From Chryseobacterium geocarposphaerae (lineage in GTDB: Bacteria > Bacteroidota > Bacteroidia > Flavobacteriales > Weeksellaceae), in assembly GCF_002797535.1 (NCBI RefSeq), contig NZ_PGFD01000001.1, positions 1,116,001-1,180,000 of the forward strand: DNA of 64,000 bases. The letters run 5' to 3'. Below are positions 52,305-61,685 of this stretch, piece by piece. Both the position numbers and the translations under genes were made by a program. Under the pieces are notes generated by a model. The model saw nothing but the letters and a program-made list of their open reading frames with translations, was not told the DNA's origin and did not search any database. The stretch's first letter is position 1. Every line of letters starts with the position of its first letter.

Positions 52305-53933
52305 ATGAAAAAACTGACATACACCCTTTTATTTGCTTCGGGACTTGTATTTGGACAATTCTTTGAGAAAGATAAAACTTTCACAAAACAGGATACTTTA
52401 AAAGGCTCCAATACCATATTCCGAAACTTTTGGGATGTAAAGAAATATGACTTATCTGTTGAACCTGATTTTGCTCAAAAAAGCATTAAAGGGAATAACA
52501 CGATCAGTTTTGAAATTATTAAAGACATTACCAATCCAACCTTTCAGATTGATCTACAACAGCCGATGAAGGCTGATAAGGTAACTGCAAGCTTCCCGAT
52601 CTCAGAATACAAACAGGAAGGTGATTTCATCTGGATTAAAGCAAAAAAAAGCTTCAAGAAAGGAGAAAAATATACAATTGATGTCACTTATTCCGGAAAT
52701 CCAACTATTGCTAAACACGCACCGTGGGACGGAGGCTGGGTTTTCACAAACGACCAGAACGGAAATCCCTGGATGAGTGTTGCTGATGAAGGAATCGGTG
52801 CTTCAATCTGGCTGCCTACAAAAGATATCTGGAGCGATGAACCTGACAACGGCGTTGTGATGAAAATTATCACTCCAAAAGATTTGGTGGGTGTCGGAAA
52901 TGGAAGATTAATTAATACAAAAACTATTGGTGATAAAACAACTTACACCTGGGAAGTAAAAAATCCGATCAATGCCTACTCTATTATTCCGAATATTGGA
53001 AAGTATGTAAACTTTAAAGATACTTTTAACGGAGAAAAAGGAAAACTTGATCTTGATTACTGGGTTTTGGACTATAATTTAGAGAAAGCTAAAAAACAAT
53101 TCCAACAGGTGAAACCTATGCTTTCCGCTTTTGAATATTGGTTTGGGGCCTATCCTTTTTATGAGGATTCCTACAAACTGGTAGATTCTCCGTATTTGGG
53201 AATGGAACATCAGAGTAATGTAGCTTATGGAAATCAGTACCTCAACGGATATTTGGGAAATGATCTTTCGGGAACGGGAGTCGGACTCAACTGGGATTAC
53301 ATTATCATTCACGAAAGCGGCCACGAATGGTTTGCCAATAATATTACAGCAAAAGATCAGGCAGATATGTGGGTTCACGAAGGATTCACGATGTATTCCG
53401 AAGTTCTTTTTACCGAAAAATACATGGATAAAAAATCGGCAGACCTCTATGCTGTAGGTATTCGAAACAGTATAGAAAACGATATTCCGATCATCGGGAA
53501 ATACGGGGTAAGAAATGAGGGAAGCGGAGATATGTATTATAAGGGAGCAAGTATGATCCATACCATTCGCCAGGTGATTGATAATGACGAAAAATTCAGA
53601 CAGATCTTAAGAGGTTTAAATAAAGACTTTTATCATAAAACAGTTACTACTGAAGAAATTGAAAATTACATTTCAAAAAAAGCCAGGATCGATTTTTCAA
53701 GCATATTTAACCAGTATTTAAGAACAGCAAAAATCCCGACACTGGAATATTCTCAAAACGGCAATGTCTTGAAATTCCGTTATACGAATGTGGTTAAAAA
53801 CTTCAAACTTCCTGTAAAAATTGACGGAGAGCAGGTTATCAACCCGACAGAAGAATGGCAGACCATAAAACTGAAGAAAGGTACTCCCGTTGAATTCAAT
53901 AATGCTTACTACATTAATTATGTGAAAGCTTAA
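52305..53933 (+). CDS. M1-family aminopeptidase
   Basis: This 542-residue zinc peptidase has a signal peptide (MKKLTYTLLFASGLVFG) and so acts outside the cytoplasm. The M1 zinc motif is IIIHESGHEWFANNI (H336, E337, H340), with the third ligand E359 in VHEGFTMYSE, the usual HExxHx18E spacing. YLGMEHQSNVAYG before it is the M1 G-x-M-E-N-type aminopeptidase substrate motif, here with His. The N-terminal beta domain (KKYDLSVEPDFAQKSIKGNNTISFEI) is typical of M1. The C-terminal helical part is short. It would trim imported or environmental peptides. Confidence 0.92.
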   Translation: MKKLTYTLLFASGLVFGQFFEKDKTFTKQDTLKGSNTIFRNFWDVKKYDLSVEPDFAQKSIKGNNTISFEIIKDITNPTFQIDLQQPMKADKVTASFPISEYKQEGDFIWIKAKKSFKKGEKYTIDVTYSGNPTIAKHAPWDGGWVFTNDQNGNPWMSVADEGIGASIWLPTKDIWSDEPDNGVVMKIITPKDLVGVGNGRLINTKTIGDKTTYTWEVKNPINAYSIIPNIGKYVNFKDTFNGEKGKLDLDYWVLDYNLEKAKKQFQQVKPMLSAFEYWFGAYPFYEDSYKLVDSPYLGMEHQSNVAYGNQYLNGYLGNDLSGTGVGLNWDYIIIHESGHEWFANNITAKDQADMWVHEGFTMYSEVLFTEKYMDKKSADLYAVGIRNSIENDIPIIGKYGVRNEGSGDMYYKGASMIHTIRQVIDNDEKFRQILRGLNKDFYHKTVTTEEIENYISKKARIDFSSIFNQYLRTAKIPTLEYSQNGNVLKFRYTNVVKNFKLPVKIDGEQVINPTEEWQTIKLKKGTPVEFNNAYYINYVKA

Positions 53934-53948
53934 TAGATAATGAATACA

Positions 53949-53982
53949 AGAGAGCAAAACTGAAAGTTTGCTCTTCTTTTTT
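53949..53982 (+). terminator. Terminator after M1 peptidase gene
   Basis: The stem AGAGCAAA / TTTGCTCT is followed by a T run 15 bp past the stop. Confidence 0.85.
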
Positions 53983-54075
53983 GATATTCCTAATTTTAGT
54001 TTTAAGAAAACTTTAATACATCCATTCGTAACAAAATCAATAAAAAAACAACTATTTAACTATAATTTAAACTCA

Positions 54076-55920
54076 ATGAAAAAAATTGCACTTAGTTTAG
54101 GGATTTTAGCCACTTTCTGGCTTAATGCCCAATCTATTAAGACAACCATTGATCTTGTCAATGTAAAAAACGATAAAGTTGCCGTAACGATGGAATTCCC
54201 GAAAATGAAATCGGGAGATATAAAATTCCATTTTCCTAAAACCGTACCAGGAACCTATTCTGTAGACGATTACGGAAGATTTGTGGAAGGGATCAAGTTT
54301 TTTGACAATAAAGGAAAAGAAATCGCTTTTACAAAAGTTAATGACAATACTTACTCTCTTAAAAATGCTCAGAACTTAAGCAAAATCACTTACCTGGTAA
54401 ACGACAGCTTTGATGATGAAATGGATACTTCAAAGCACAAAGCGGTATTTTCGCCTTCAGGAACAGATATTGAAGAAGGAAAAATTTACCTGATCAACAC
54501 TCACGGTTTTATCGGATATATTGATAATATGCAGGATGTACCTTATCAGCTGATCATTCAGAAACCAACTGATTTTTACGGAACCACGGCTTTGGTAGAT
54601 CAGGATAAGTCTGAATCTACGGATACATTTACCTTAGCCAATTATGCGAAAGTAACCGATTCTCCACTAATGTATACCAAACCCGACTACATTACATTCA
54701 ACGCAGGAGGAATGGATCTTGTGCTAGGAGTTTATTCTCCGACGGGAAAATACAAAGCGGCAGATTTTAAAGATAATTTAGAAAAAATGGTCATTGCCCA
54801 GAAGAAATTTTTGGGTGATATGAATACCAATAAAAAATATGCGATCATGCTTTACCTTTCAGGAGGAGAAGGACCGCAAATTAAAGGTTTCGGAGCATTG
54901 GAGCACCATGAATCCACCAGTGTTGTATTGCCGGAAATGATGCCAAAAGAAGCGATCGATAAAACTATTACCGATGTGGTTTCCCATGAGTTTTTCCATA
55001 CGGTAAATCCTTTAAAGACCCATTCTGAGGAAATTCACTACTTTGATTATGCAGATCCGAAAATGTCTCAGCATTTATGGATGTATGAAGGAGGAACCGA
55101 GTATTTTGCTAATCTATTCCAGATCCAAGAAGGACTGATTACCAAAAATGAATTCCTTCAGAGAATGAGCGAGAAAATTGCTAATTCTAAGAACTACAAC
55201 GACACAATGCCTTTTACGGTAATGAGTAAAAATGTTCTTAAGGATGAATATAAAGACCAATACAGAAATGTTTATGAAAAAGGAGCCCTTCTTGCGATGT
55301 GTCTTGATATTGAATTAAGAAAATTATCCAACGGAGAAATGGGTTACCGTGATATGATCCGCAAACTTTCCCAAAGATTCGGAGAAAATAAACCGTTCAA
55401 AGATGATCAGCTTGTTGACGAACTGGTAGCGGTTACAGGTTATCCACAGGTAAAAGATTTTTACAACAAATATATCTCAGGAAGCGAACCTACCCCGTAT
55501 GAAAAGTACCTGAGCATGGTGGGTGTAGAGATCAAAAAACAGGAAACTCCGCCTATTTTCTGGTTTATCAAAGATCCTAATCAAACGGGGTATAATGATA
55601 AGAATAATACCTTTGTTTTTGATGAAAGCTCGGCCTTATCCCCATTTGCAAAAAGCATCGGTTTCAAAGCTACGGATGAAGTTGTTGCGTTAGATGGCAA
55701 AACAATCAATATCCAAAATGTACAGGCGTTTATTGATTATTCTAAAACCATCAAGGAAGGCCAAAACGTTACAGTTACCATTTTAAGAAATAATACTAAA
55801 ATGGAGCTGAAAGGAAAAGCTATTCTTGACAAAATGACGATGGAAAGTCTTCAGTTTAAATCCAGTCCGACTGCAGAAGAACAAAAGCTGCAAAACCAAT
55901 GGTTAACCGGTAAAAAATAA
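54076..55920 (+). CDS. M61-family peptidase with PDZ domain
   Basis: This 614-residue zinc aminopeptidase resembles the M61 (glycyl aminopeptidase) family. It has a signal peptide (MKKIALSLGILATFWLNAQ) and an N-terminal beta domain. The zinc motif is VVSHEFFHTVNPLKTH (H304, E305, H308), and YEGGTEYFANLFQIQEG carries the third ligand Glu. A PDZ-like domain occupies about residues 490-585 (SIGFKATDEVVALDGKTINIQNVQAFI). The frame also starts at 53968, but the first 36 codons overlap the terminator and lack character, so 54076 is used. A neighbouring M1 peptidase suggests shared peptide use. Confidence 0.92.
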   Translation: MKKIALSLGILATFWLNAQSIKTTIDLVNVKNDKVAVTMEFPKMKSGDIKFHFPKTVPGTYSVDDYGRFVEGIKFFDNKGKEIAFTKVNDNTYSLKNAQNLSKITYLVNDSFDDEMDTSKHKAVFSPSGTDIEEGKIYLINTHGFIGYIDNMQDVPYQLIIQKPTDFYGTTALVDQDKSESTDTFTLANYAKVTDSPLMYTKPDYITFNAGGMDLVLGVYSPTGKYKAADFKDNLEKMVIAQKKFLGDMNTNKKYAIMLYLSGGEGPQIKGFGALEHHESTSVVLPEMMPKEAIDKTITDVVSHEFFHTVNPLKTHSEEIHYFDYADPKMSQHLWMYEGGTEYFANLFQIQEGLITKNEFLQRMSEKIANSKNYNDTMPFTVMSKNVLKDEYKDQYRNVYEKGALLAMCLDIELRKLSNGEMGYRDMIRKLSQRFGENKPFKDDQLVDELVAVTGYPQVKDFYNKYISGSEPTPYEKYLSMVGVEIKKQETPPIFWFIKDPNQTGYNDKNNTFVFDESSALSPFAKSIGFKATDEVVALDGKTINIQNVQAFIDYSKTIKEGQNVTVTILRNNTKMELKGKAILDKMTMESLQFKSSPTAEEQKLQNQWLTGKK

Positions 55921-55923
55921 ACG

Positions 55924-55953
55924 AAAAGCGAGGAAATTTCCTCGCTTTTTTAT
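55924..55953 (+). terminator. Terminator after M61 gene
   Basis: The stem AAAAGCGAGGAAA / TTTCCTCGCTTTT is followed by T, three bases past the stop. Confidence 0.88.
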
Positions 55954-56052
55954 TTATAAAGTAGTTTAACTTAACCATTAAGGTGCCTTAAGATTTTAAG
56001 AATACTAAGGTGAAATTCATTAAAAAGAATATAAAATATCCTTCCAAAATCT

Positions 56053-56116
56053 GTCATTCCGAGGAATCGAGGAATCTTTTAGATTCATCAATCTGCTTCG
56101 CACCTTTCTGAATGAC
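56053..56116. repeat. GTCAT...ATGAC dispersed repeat, copy 3
   Basis: A 64-bp element begins GTCATTCCGAGGAATCGAGG and ends CTGAATGAC, so its ends are inverted like copy 1. AATCTTTTAGATT forms an inner hairpin. It lies between the M61 gene and the histidine kinase gene end. Confidence 0.7.
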
Positions 56117-56145
56117 AAATTTCCTTATGGTGTTATAATAAATAC

Positions 56146-57318
56146 TTAAACTTTTTCCCCTTCAGTTTTTCTGATCGTAATTCTGAACGTAGTTCCCTTT
56201 CCCACTTCTGTCTGAACAATTTTAATATCTCCGTTGTGATATTCCTGAATCACTCTTTTAGCTAATGACAATCCTAATCCCCAACCTCGTTTTTTAGTCG
56301 AATATCCTGGCTTAAAGGCATTTCTCGCCTGTTGCTTCGTCATTCCGCTTCCGTCGTCTTTTACTTCAACGATAATATTCTTATTTCTTTCAAAAACAGT
56401 CATGAGCAAATTTCCTTGTCCTTTCATTGCATCTACCGCGTTTTTCACCAGATTCTCAATCACCCAGCTCATCAGTATTTTATTGTGCGGAACCAAAATA
56501 GTATAAGTAGGCTGATGTAACGTAAAATTGATTTTCTTTGAAATCCTCGTTTTCAGATAATCATAGTTCTCCTGAATGGTTTCATTCAAGTTTTTATCAT
56601 TAAGCTCCGGAACAGAACCTATTTTAGAAAATCTTTCCGAAATGGTACGTAAGCGTTCAATATCTTTTTCAATCTCGTGTACACCTTCAGACTCAGGATT
56701 TTCGAGCTTCATAATTTCCATCCATCCAATCATTGAAGAAAGAGGCGTCCCAATCTGATGTGCCGTTTCTTTTGCCAATCCAGCCCAAAGATACCCTTCA
56801 TCAGTTTTCTTAATGGTTCTCAGAAACCAAAAAGAAAATAAGAAGTAAGACAGCACAAACAGTCCTAATAGAAAAGGAAAATACTGAAGATTATTAAGAA
56901 TTCTTGAATTATCATAATACACAAACTGATTATTTCCGTGCAAAATTTTTATTTCAATGGCCGGATATTTTTTCTCCATTCTTTTAGCTAAAGCAATAAT
57001 TTCGTTAGGCTTATCATTGATCTCTTTAGGTAAATTCTTGTATTCTATAAGCTGGTCATTATTATCCAAAATAATGAGCGGAATTGTCGTATTGGAGCTG
57101 TAGATCGTCAAAAGCAATTCCTGAACCTCCAGACTGGGAGTGGTTACTTCCTGTTGAAATTTGATAGCATTCACCAAAATATCAACCCTTTTTACTTCTT
57201 CTTTCTTTAAATAATTAACGACCAACGTTGATGCTATAACGATAGACACAACGACCAGCGTCATAAGAGAAAAAATAAACCAGTTGTTGAATCTGGAAAA
57301 TATGGATTTCTTTTTCAA
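56146..57318 (-). CDS. Membrane-bound sensor histidine kinase
   Basis: This 390-residue protein has two membrane helices (about residues 14-35 and 142-166) flanking a periplasmic sensor of about 105 residues. The H-box is AKETAHQIGTPLSSMIGWMEIM, an H-Q-x-G-T-P-L variant common in Bacteroidetes. The ATPase boxes are NLVKNAVDAM (N), VKDDGSGMTKQQARNAF (G1/F) and KRGWGLGLSLAKRVI (G2). No response regulator gene is adjacent, so it is an orphan here. It is 6 bp downstream of dacB and likely co-transcribed. Stimulus is unknown; cell-wall state is one possibility suggested by the neighbour. Confidence 0.92.
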   Translation of the reverse strand: MKKKSIFSRFNNWFIFSLMTLVVVSIVIASTLVVNYLKKEEVKRVDILVNAIKFQQEVTTPSLEVQELLLTIYSSNTTIPLIILDNNDQLIEYKNLPKEINDKPNEIIALAKRMEKKYPAIEIKILHGNNQFVYYDNSRILNNLQYFPFLLGLFVLSYFLFSFWFLRTIKKTDEGYLWAGLAKETAHQIGTPLSSMIGWMEIMKLENPESEGVHEIEKDIERLRTISERFSKIGSVPELNDKNLNETIQENYDYLKTRISKKINFTLHQPTYTILVPHNKILMSWVIENLVKNAVDAMKGQGNLLMTVFERNKNIIVEVKDDGSGMTKQQARNAFKPGYSTKKRGWGLGLSLAKRVIQEYHNGDIKIVQTEVGKGTTFRITIRKTEGEKV

Positions 57319-57324
57319 AGCAAG

Positions 57325-58698
57325 CTATTTTAAAACATTCAGGATTTTTTGAAGCTCTGTACTTCCGCTTCCCTGATAATTGTTGATGATAATCGAAAAT
57401 ACATATTTTTTTCCATCTTTAGCCATATGAAAACCCGCAAAAGATTTGGTATCTTTCATCGTTCCGCTTTTCATTTTAAGGCCATTATCCTGAACCGGAA
57501 AACCATCATAATAAGCATCAAACCAAGGTTGCTTTTTAGTATACAATAATGCCTGAACTTCGGCTTTTGCAGAAACATAATTTTGAGGAGAAAGTCCGCT
57601 TCCATCGGCAAAATTGATCATATTTCCGTTAATCCCCTTTGATTTCCAGAATTCCTTTAGATAGGCAACTCCGCTTTTAAAGCTGGAATCACCCTTTTTC
57701 TCTTTTCCTAATGTTTTAACTAAAGTTTCACCATACATATTCACACTTTTTCTCAGAAACCAATACACTATTTTATCTAATGTAGGTGATTGATAAGTAA
57801 GAATAATATTATTTTTAGGTGAAGATAGTATTGCTTTTCCTTCAATTTCAAGCTGAGAATTGGTAATTACTTTTCCTGAAAAATCAATTCCCGACTCTTT
57901 TAGCCATTGCTTTACTTCTGTTCCTAACTGCAAAGGCGGATTCGGTACTGAGCCCGAAACGGTTGTAACTTTTCCTGCAGGTAAAGTCCCATTGATTAAA
58001 GCGACATCGGAATAAGGCGCTGTAAACACCAGACTCTGGTCAGAATCCCCTCCGGTTTTCAGATCATTCAGCCACTTTATTCCGGCCAAAGGATAAGAGA
58101 AGTTCTTAAAATCTGTTCCATTGATATTCACATCGAACTGATTTTCTCTCCAGTTCACACTCCATACTCCGGCTCCGTAATAATTCCCAAGATCATCCCA
58201 AGGCCAGCCTCCGGGAATCGTCTGATGGTCAAAATAAGAATCATCAATAACCAAATCTCCTGAAATTTTTGTAATTCCGGCATTTTTTATAGCTTCAATC
58301 AGTTTCTTTTTAAAGTTTTCGGGTTTAAAAGATTCATATCTCCAGCTTCCTAAGGTAGGATCTCCATTAGAACTGATAAAGAGATTTCCATTCAGATTAC
58401 CGCCTGAAATATTTCCTGAATAGCTCGAAGTCGTTTTATAGGTGTAATCTTTGCCTAATGTTTCCAAAGCTGCAGCTGCTGTAAATATTTTCTGGGTAGA
58501 AGCCGTAGAAAGGCCTTTATTTCCCTGATATTCATAAATGAGTTTCCCTTCTTCATCCGATACATAAAATGACAGATTGGAAGCAATTGCTCCGGAAGAA
58601 TTCATCAGATTCTTTGCAGCTGCATCCAATTTCTCTGATATATTTTGAGCAAAAATAATTTGTGTTGATAAAGTAAGAACTGCAAATGTTTTTTTCAT
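57325..58698 (-). CDS. dacB: D-Ala-D-Ala carboxypeptidase/endopeptidase (S13, PBP4 type)
   Basis: This 457-residue periplasmic penicillin-binding protein trims peptidoglycan. A signal peptide opens it (MKKTFAVLTLSTQIIFA). The S-x-x-K motif is S67-K70 in STASTQKIFTAAAALE. The second active-site segment is ADGSGLSPQNYVSA, characteristic of S13 enzymes. The third motif is KSGTMKDTKSFAG, equivalent to K-T-G. All are intact. An inserted domain of about 180 residues between motifs one and two is normal for PBP4. It leads the transcript that includes the histidine kinase. Confidence 0.93.
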   Translation of the reverse strand: MKKTFAVLTLSTQIIFAQNISEKLDAAAKNLMNSSGAIASNLSFYVSDEEGKLIYEYQGNKGLSTASTQKIFTAAAALETLGKDYTYKTTSSYSGNISGGNLNGNLFISSNGDPTLGSWRYESFKPENFKKKLIEAIKNAGITKISGDLVIDDSYFDHQTIPGGWPWDDLGNYYGAGVWSVNWRENQFDVNINGTDFKNFSYPLAGIKWLNDLKTGGDSDQSLVFTAPYSDVALINGTLPAGKVTTVSGSVPNPPLQLGTEVKQWLKESGIDFSGKVITNSQLEIEGKAILSSPKNNIILTYQSPTLDKIVYWFLRKSVNMYGETLVKTLGKEKKGDSSFKSGVAYLKEFWKSKGINGNMINFADGSGLSPQNYVSAKAEVQALLYTKKQPWFDAYYDGFPVQDNGLKMKSGTMKDTKSFAGFHMAKDGKKYVFSIIINNYQGSGSTELQKILNVLK

Positions 58699-58720
58699 TG
58701 CGTTTTATTTTCTTTTTATG

Positions 58721-58749
58721 AGATGCTGAACGAAGTGAAGTATTCTTTT
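58721..58749. repeat. GTCAT...ATGAC-type dispersed repeat, partial copy 4
   Basis: ATGCTGAACGAAGTGAAG followed by TATTCTTTT matches the repeat core GCTGAACGAAGTGAAGnATCTTTT; the terminal GTC is missing. It lies just upstream of dacB. Confidence 0.5.
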
Positions 58750-58805
58750 ACCTTAAAATGTGATCCAGAAACCACATTATTTAATTCAAATATAATTAAA
58801 TAAAA

Positions 58806-59498
58806 TTACAGTTCAGCACCCGCCTCAATCTCGTAAGGATCTTTACCTTTTTCAAAAATCCGGGTCAATTCGTTGCCTTCAACAGTAATCCTGTCTCCAA
58901 TTCTTCTGATCCAGTTTCCTTCACGAAGCCCCACAACTTTTAGGTCATTCTGCGTTAAAAATTCTTTGATTCTTGTTTCTCTTGTTTCTCCATTATGCTT
59001 CAAATCAGGATTCGGATCTAAATAATGTGGATTCAAATTAAAAGGAACCAATCCCATGCAATCAAAACTTGGCGGATAAACAATTGGCATATCATTCGTT
59101 GTTTTCATATTTTGTCCGCCGATATTGCTTCCCGCACTGCATCCCAAATAGGGTTTTCCGTTTTCAATATTCTGCTTTAGAACAGACATTATTCCTTCTT
59201 CATGCAAAGTTTTTACCAGCAAAAAAGTGTTTCCGCCTCCTGTAAAATATCCTTGTGCATTATTTAAAGCTTCTATTTTATTTTCGAACTCATGAAGACC
59301 TTTCACTTTTATGTTGATGGTTTCAAAAAAAGAGCGTGCTTTTGCCGTATAATCATTATGAGAAATTCCGCTTGGTCTCGCAAAAGGAATGAATACTATT
59401 TCATCTATTCCGCTATATAACTGAATTAATTCTTCTCTTAAATATTCCAGATATTCTCCTCCGAAAAGTGTGGAAGTGGAAGCCAATATGATATTCAT
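58806..59498 (-). CDS. pepE: Dipeptidase E (peptidase S51)
   Basis: This 230-residue cytoplasmic peptidase cleaves Asp-X dipeptides. The nucleophile is S121 in YLGCSAGSNIGG, an elbow that matches E. coli PepE. FTGGGNTF precedes it and the catalytic His is H158 in NLNPHYLDP. The length equals the family norm. It is a single gene with a weak hairpin at 58757-58780 beyond its end. It probably works with the other peptidases in this region on imported peptides. Confidence 0.93.
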   Translation of the reverse strand: MNIILASTSTLFGGEYLEYLREELIQLYSGIDEIVFIPFARPSGISHNDYTAKARSFFETINIKVKGLHEFENKIEALNNAQGYFTGGGNTFLLVKTLHEEGIMSVLKQNIENGKPYLGCSAGSNIGGQNMKTTNDMPIVYPPSFDCMGLVPFNLNPHYLDPNPDLKHNGETRETRIKEFLTQNDLKVVGLREGNWIRRIGDRITVEGNELTRIFEKGKDPYEIEAGAEL

Positions 59499-59680
59499 AT
59501 AAATATATTTGATTAAAAGTTCAGATACAAAGATAACTGAAACCGCACCGAATCAAAAATTTCGATAAAAAAAGATACAATCCTCTTAATATTTTCTAAA
59601 AAAACTTAAGGGTTCTAAAATTTGGGTTTTTATGGAATTATTATTGAACTTTCTATATCACAATTCGAAAATATAATGTT

Positions 59681-60226
59681 ATGAAAATGATTAAAATGAA
59701 CACAAAAAGTCTGATTTTAGGTTTATTATTCGCAGGAGGTTTAGGCTTGGCAAACGGCCAGACAACACAACAGGCAGATCCTCAGAAAACAGTTCAAAAT
59801 ACAGGTAACGCTACTATTGATGGTCTTAAAAAACAAGTTGAAGCCAATCCAAAAGATGCCAATGCCTTGGCAAAATTAGCCACTGCTTATCAGGAAGCTT
59901 CAGATTGGACCAATGCAATAGATACCTGGAAAAAAATATCTGTTTTACTTCCGGATTGGGCACCATCATATTATAGCCAGGCTTATGCTTATCAATCTGC
60001 AAAAGATGATGTAAATGCAAAACTTGCCTATGAAAAGTATATAGCAACAGTAAAACCAGAAGAGGTTGAACAGAATAAGAAAAACCTAGCGTATGCTTAT
60101 TTTTATCTTGCCTTTTCTGAGCAGAAAAATAATCCAGATAAAGCAAAAGAGCATATTGCCAAATCCTTACAGTATGACCCTACTAACGAGGATGCTGTAA
60201 AATTGAATAAAGCTTTAAATTCATAG
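59681..60226 (+). CDS. Secreted TPR-repeat protein
   Basis: This 181-residue protein begins with a signal peptide (SLILGLLFAGGLGLANGQ after a short Met/Lys-rich start). From residue about 45 it has three to four TPR-like helix pairs: DGLKKQVEANPKDANALAKLATAYQEASDWTNAIDTWKKISVLLPDWAPSYYSQAYAYQSAKDDVNAKLAYEKYIA. They continue in the C-terminal AYAYFYLAFSEQKNNPDKAKEHIAKSLQYDP. TPRs mediate protein contact; the partner is unknown. Several Met codons could start the protein; the first is used. A bidirectional terminator follows. Confidence 0.85.
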   Translation: MKMIKMNTKSLILGLLFAGGLGLANGQTTQQADPQKTVQNTGNATIDGLKKQVEANPKDANALAKLATAYQEASDWTNAIDTWKKISVLLPDWAPSYYSQAYAYQSAKDDVNAKLAYEKYIATVKPEEVEQNKKNLAYAYFYLAFSEQKNNPDKAKEHIAKSLQYDPTNEDAVKLNKALNS

Positions 60227-60229
60227 ATA

Positions 60230-60268
60230 ATTAAAAAGGTTCAGATTAATTTCTGAACCTTTTTAATT
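60230..60268. terminator. Bidirectional terminator
   Basis: The stem AAAAAGGTTCAGA / TCTGAACCTTTTT serves the TPR gene and, in the other direction, the YdeI-like gene ending at 60263. Confidence 0.88.
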
Positions 60269-60748
60269 TATTTTCTTTCCGAAAAAATCAGTTTCACCAT
60301 GCAAATGCTTTATAATCTTTTCTATATTTCTCTGAATACTTATTTCAGTTTTAAGATTATTGATATAGCGGATAAGTTCTGCTTTCCTTGAAGGAATTAA
60401 ACTTTCAAAATTTTTTAAAGCCACTGGATTTTCTCGTATCGCTTTCTCCAATTGGGGATGAATGGAAATTGTCCTCTCCAAATTATCGTATTCAACAGAG
60501 ATTTCTATAATTTCCCCTATTCTTTTCGGAGAATCTTTGAGCATCATCATATTGATATACAATCGCCATTCTCCAAGATATTTCATGAGATTCTGCGCGT
60601 ATTCTTTACCGTTTACAGTTCCTTTTACCGGAATCGGGCTTTTATTTCTTCCGGAAGCTTCAAAAATTTCATGCAAAATTTCCTCGGGAAGAAAAACAAA
60701 AGGGTTGATTCCTATGATTTCCAGCTTTGCTGTGAATTGATTTTTCAT
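60263..60748 (-). CDS. DUF1905/YdeI-type protein
   Basis: This 161-residue protein has an N-terminal DUF1905-like domain (FTAKLEIIGINPFVFLPEEILHEIFEASGRNKSPIPVKGTVNG), followed by YLGEWRLYINMMMLKDSPKRIGEIIEISVEYD. The C-terminal YdeI/OmpD-associated helical part is EKAIRENPVALKNFESLIPSRKAELIRYINNLKTEISIQRNIEKII, which includes the family's S-x-x-x-x-E-x-x-x-x-I motif. Related proteins are linked to bacteriocin protection and to unknown cytoplasmic roles. No signal peptide is present. Its exact function is unknown. Confidence 0.85.
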   Translation of the reverse strand: MKNQFTAKLEIIGINPFVFLPEEILHEIFEASGRNKSPIPVKGTVNGKEYAQNLMKYLGEWRLYINMMMLKDSPKRIGEIIEISVEYDNLERTISIHPQLEKAIRENPVALKNFESLIPSRKAELIRYINNLKTEISIQRNIEKIIKHLHGETDFFGKKIN

Positions 60749-60939
60749 TATTATAAATTTAATTATTTTTAAACCACCCCGTCAAAAATTCTTTGAATTT
60801 TCGCTACCCTCCAAGCTGAAGGGAATTTTAAGTAATTAATGTTATCTTTAAATTAATTGCACTAAGTTTTTAATACAAAAACCAGAAGCAGGAATCCCAA
60901 TCTCGTTCTAAATTAATTTTCCACTCACAAAGGAATGAT

Positions 60940-60947
60940 TATCTTTG
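60940..60947 (+). promoter_or_regulatory. -7 box of the aldolase gene
   Basis: TATCTTTG fits the TAnnTTTG consensus and lies 23 bp before the ATG at 60970. The 60749-60939 gap upstream is AT-rich with no gene. Confidence 0.5.
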
Positions 60948-60969
60948 TACCAATAAATCTAGAAAACAA

Positions 60970-61623
60970 ATGAAATTTTTTATTGACACAGCCAATTTAG
61001 ATCAGATTAAGGAAGCTAAAGACCTTGGAATTTTAGACGGGGTTACTACCAATCCTTCATTAATGGCAAAAGAAGGCATTCAGGGAGCTGAAGCGATCAA
61101 AAATCACTACAAAGCAATCTGCGAAATCGTAGACGGAGATATTTCAGCAGAAGTTCTTTCGACTACGTATGAAGAAATGATCAAAGAAGGGGAAGAATTG
61201 GCGGCAATCCACTCAAATATCGTGGTAAAAATTCCAATGATTAAGGATGGTATCAAAGCGTTAAAATATTTTTCTGATAAAGGGATCAAAACTAACTGTA
61301 CACTGATTTTCTCTCCGGGACAGGCTCTTTTAGCAGCTAAAGCAGGGGCTACTTATGTTTCTCCTTTCTTGGGAAGATTAGATGATATTACTACTGACGG
61401 ATTAAATTTAATTCAGGAAATCAGACTGATTTTTGATAATTATATGTACGAAACTGAAATTTTAGCAGCTTCTATCCGTCACTCCATGCATATTATCGAC
61501 TGTGCGAAGATTGGTGCAGATGTAATCACTTCTCCACTGCCTCCGATCTTGAGCTTGTTGAAACACCCGTTAACAGACAGCGGATTGGCTCAGTTTATTG
61601 CAGATTCTCAGAAATTAGCTTAA
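60970..61623 (+). CDS. fsa: Fructose-6-phosphate aldolase / small transaldolase
   Basis: This 217-residue TIM-barrel enzyme is of the short TalC/FSA group. The start [32 protein letters not shown] is the class signature. The Schiff-base lysine is in [48 protein letters not shown] and the late [24 protein letters not shown] are also conserved. Both FSA and transaldolase members have this shape; telling them apart would need active-site comparison. It belongs to sugar-phosphate metabolism. A strong terminator follows. Confidence 0.92.
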   Translation: MKFFIDTANLDQIKEAKDLGILDGVTTNPSLMAKEGIQGAEAIKNHYKAICEIVDGDISAEVLSTTYEEMIKEGEELAAIHSNIVVKIPMIKDGIKALKYFSDKGIKTNCTLIFSPGQALLAAKAGATYVSPFLGRLDDITTDGLNLIQEIRLIFDNYMYETEILAASIRHSMHIIDCAKIGADVITSPLPPILSLLKHPLTDSGLAQFIADSQKLA

Positions 61624-61647
61624 GGAATCTTTCTTTAAGTTCAAGAT

Positions 61648-61685
61648 AAAAAACGCGCGAAACTTTCAGTTTCGCGCGTTTTTTA
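61648..61685. terminator. Bidirectional terminator
   Basis: The 13-bp GC-rich stem AACGCGCGAAACT / AGTTTCGCGCGTT with flanking A and T runs separates convergent genes; it overlaps the stop at 61683. Confidence 0.92.

Noticed and set aside
53968..54075. 36-codon N-terminal extension of the M61 peptidase
   Set aside because: It begins in the terminator of the upstream gene and would bury the signal peptide.
58756..58781. Hairpin AATGTG ... CACATT after pepE
   Set aside because: Short stem with no T run, so too weak to call a terminator with confidence.
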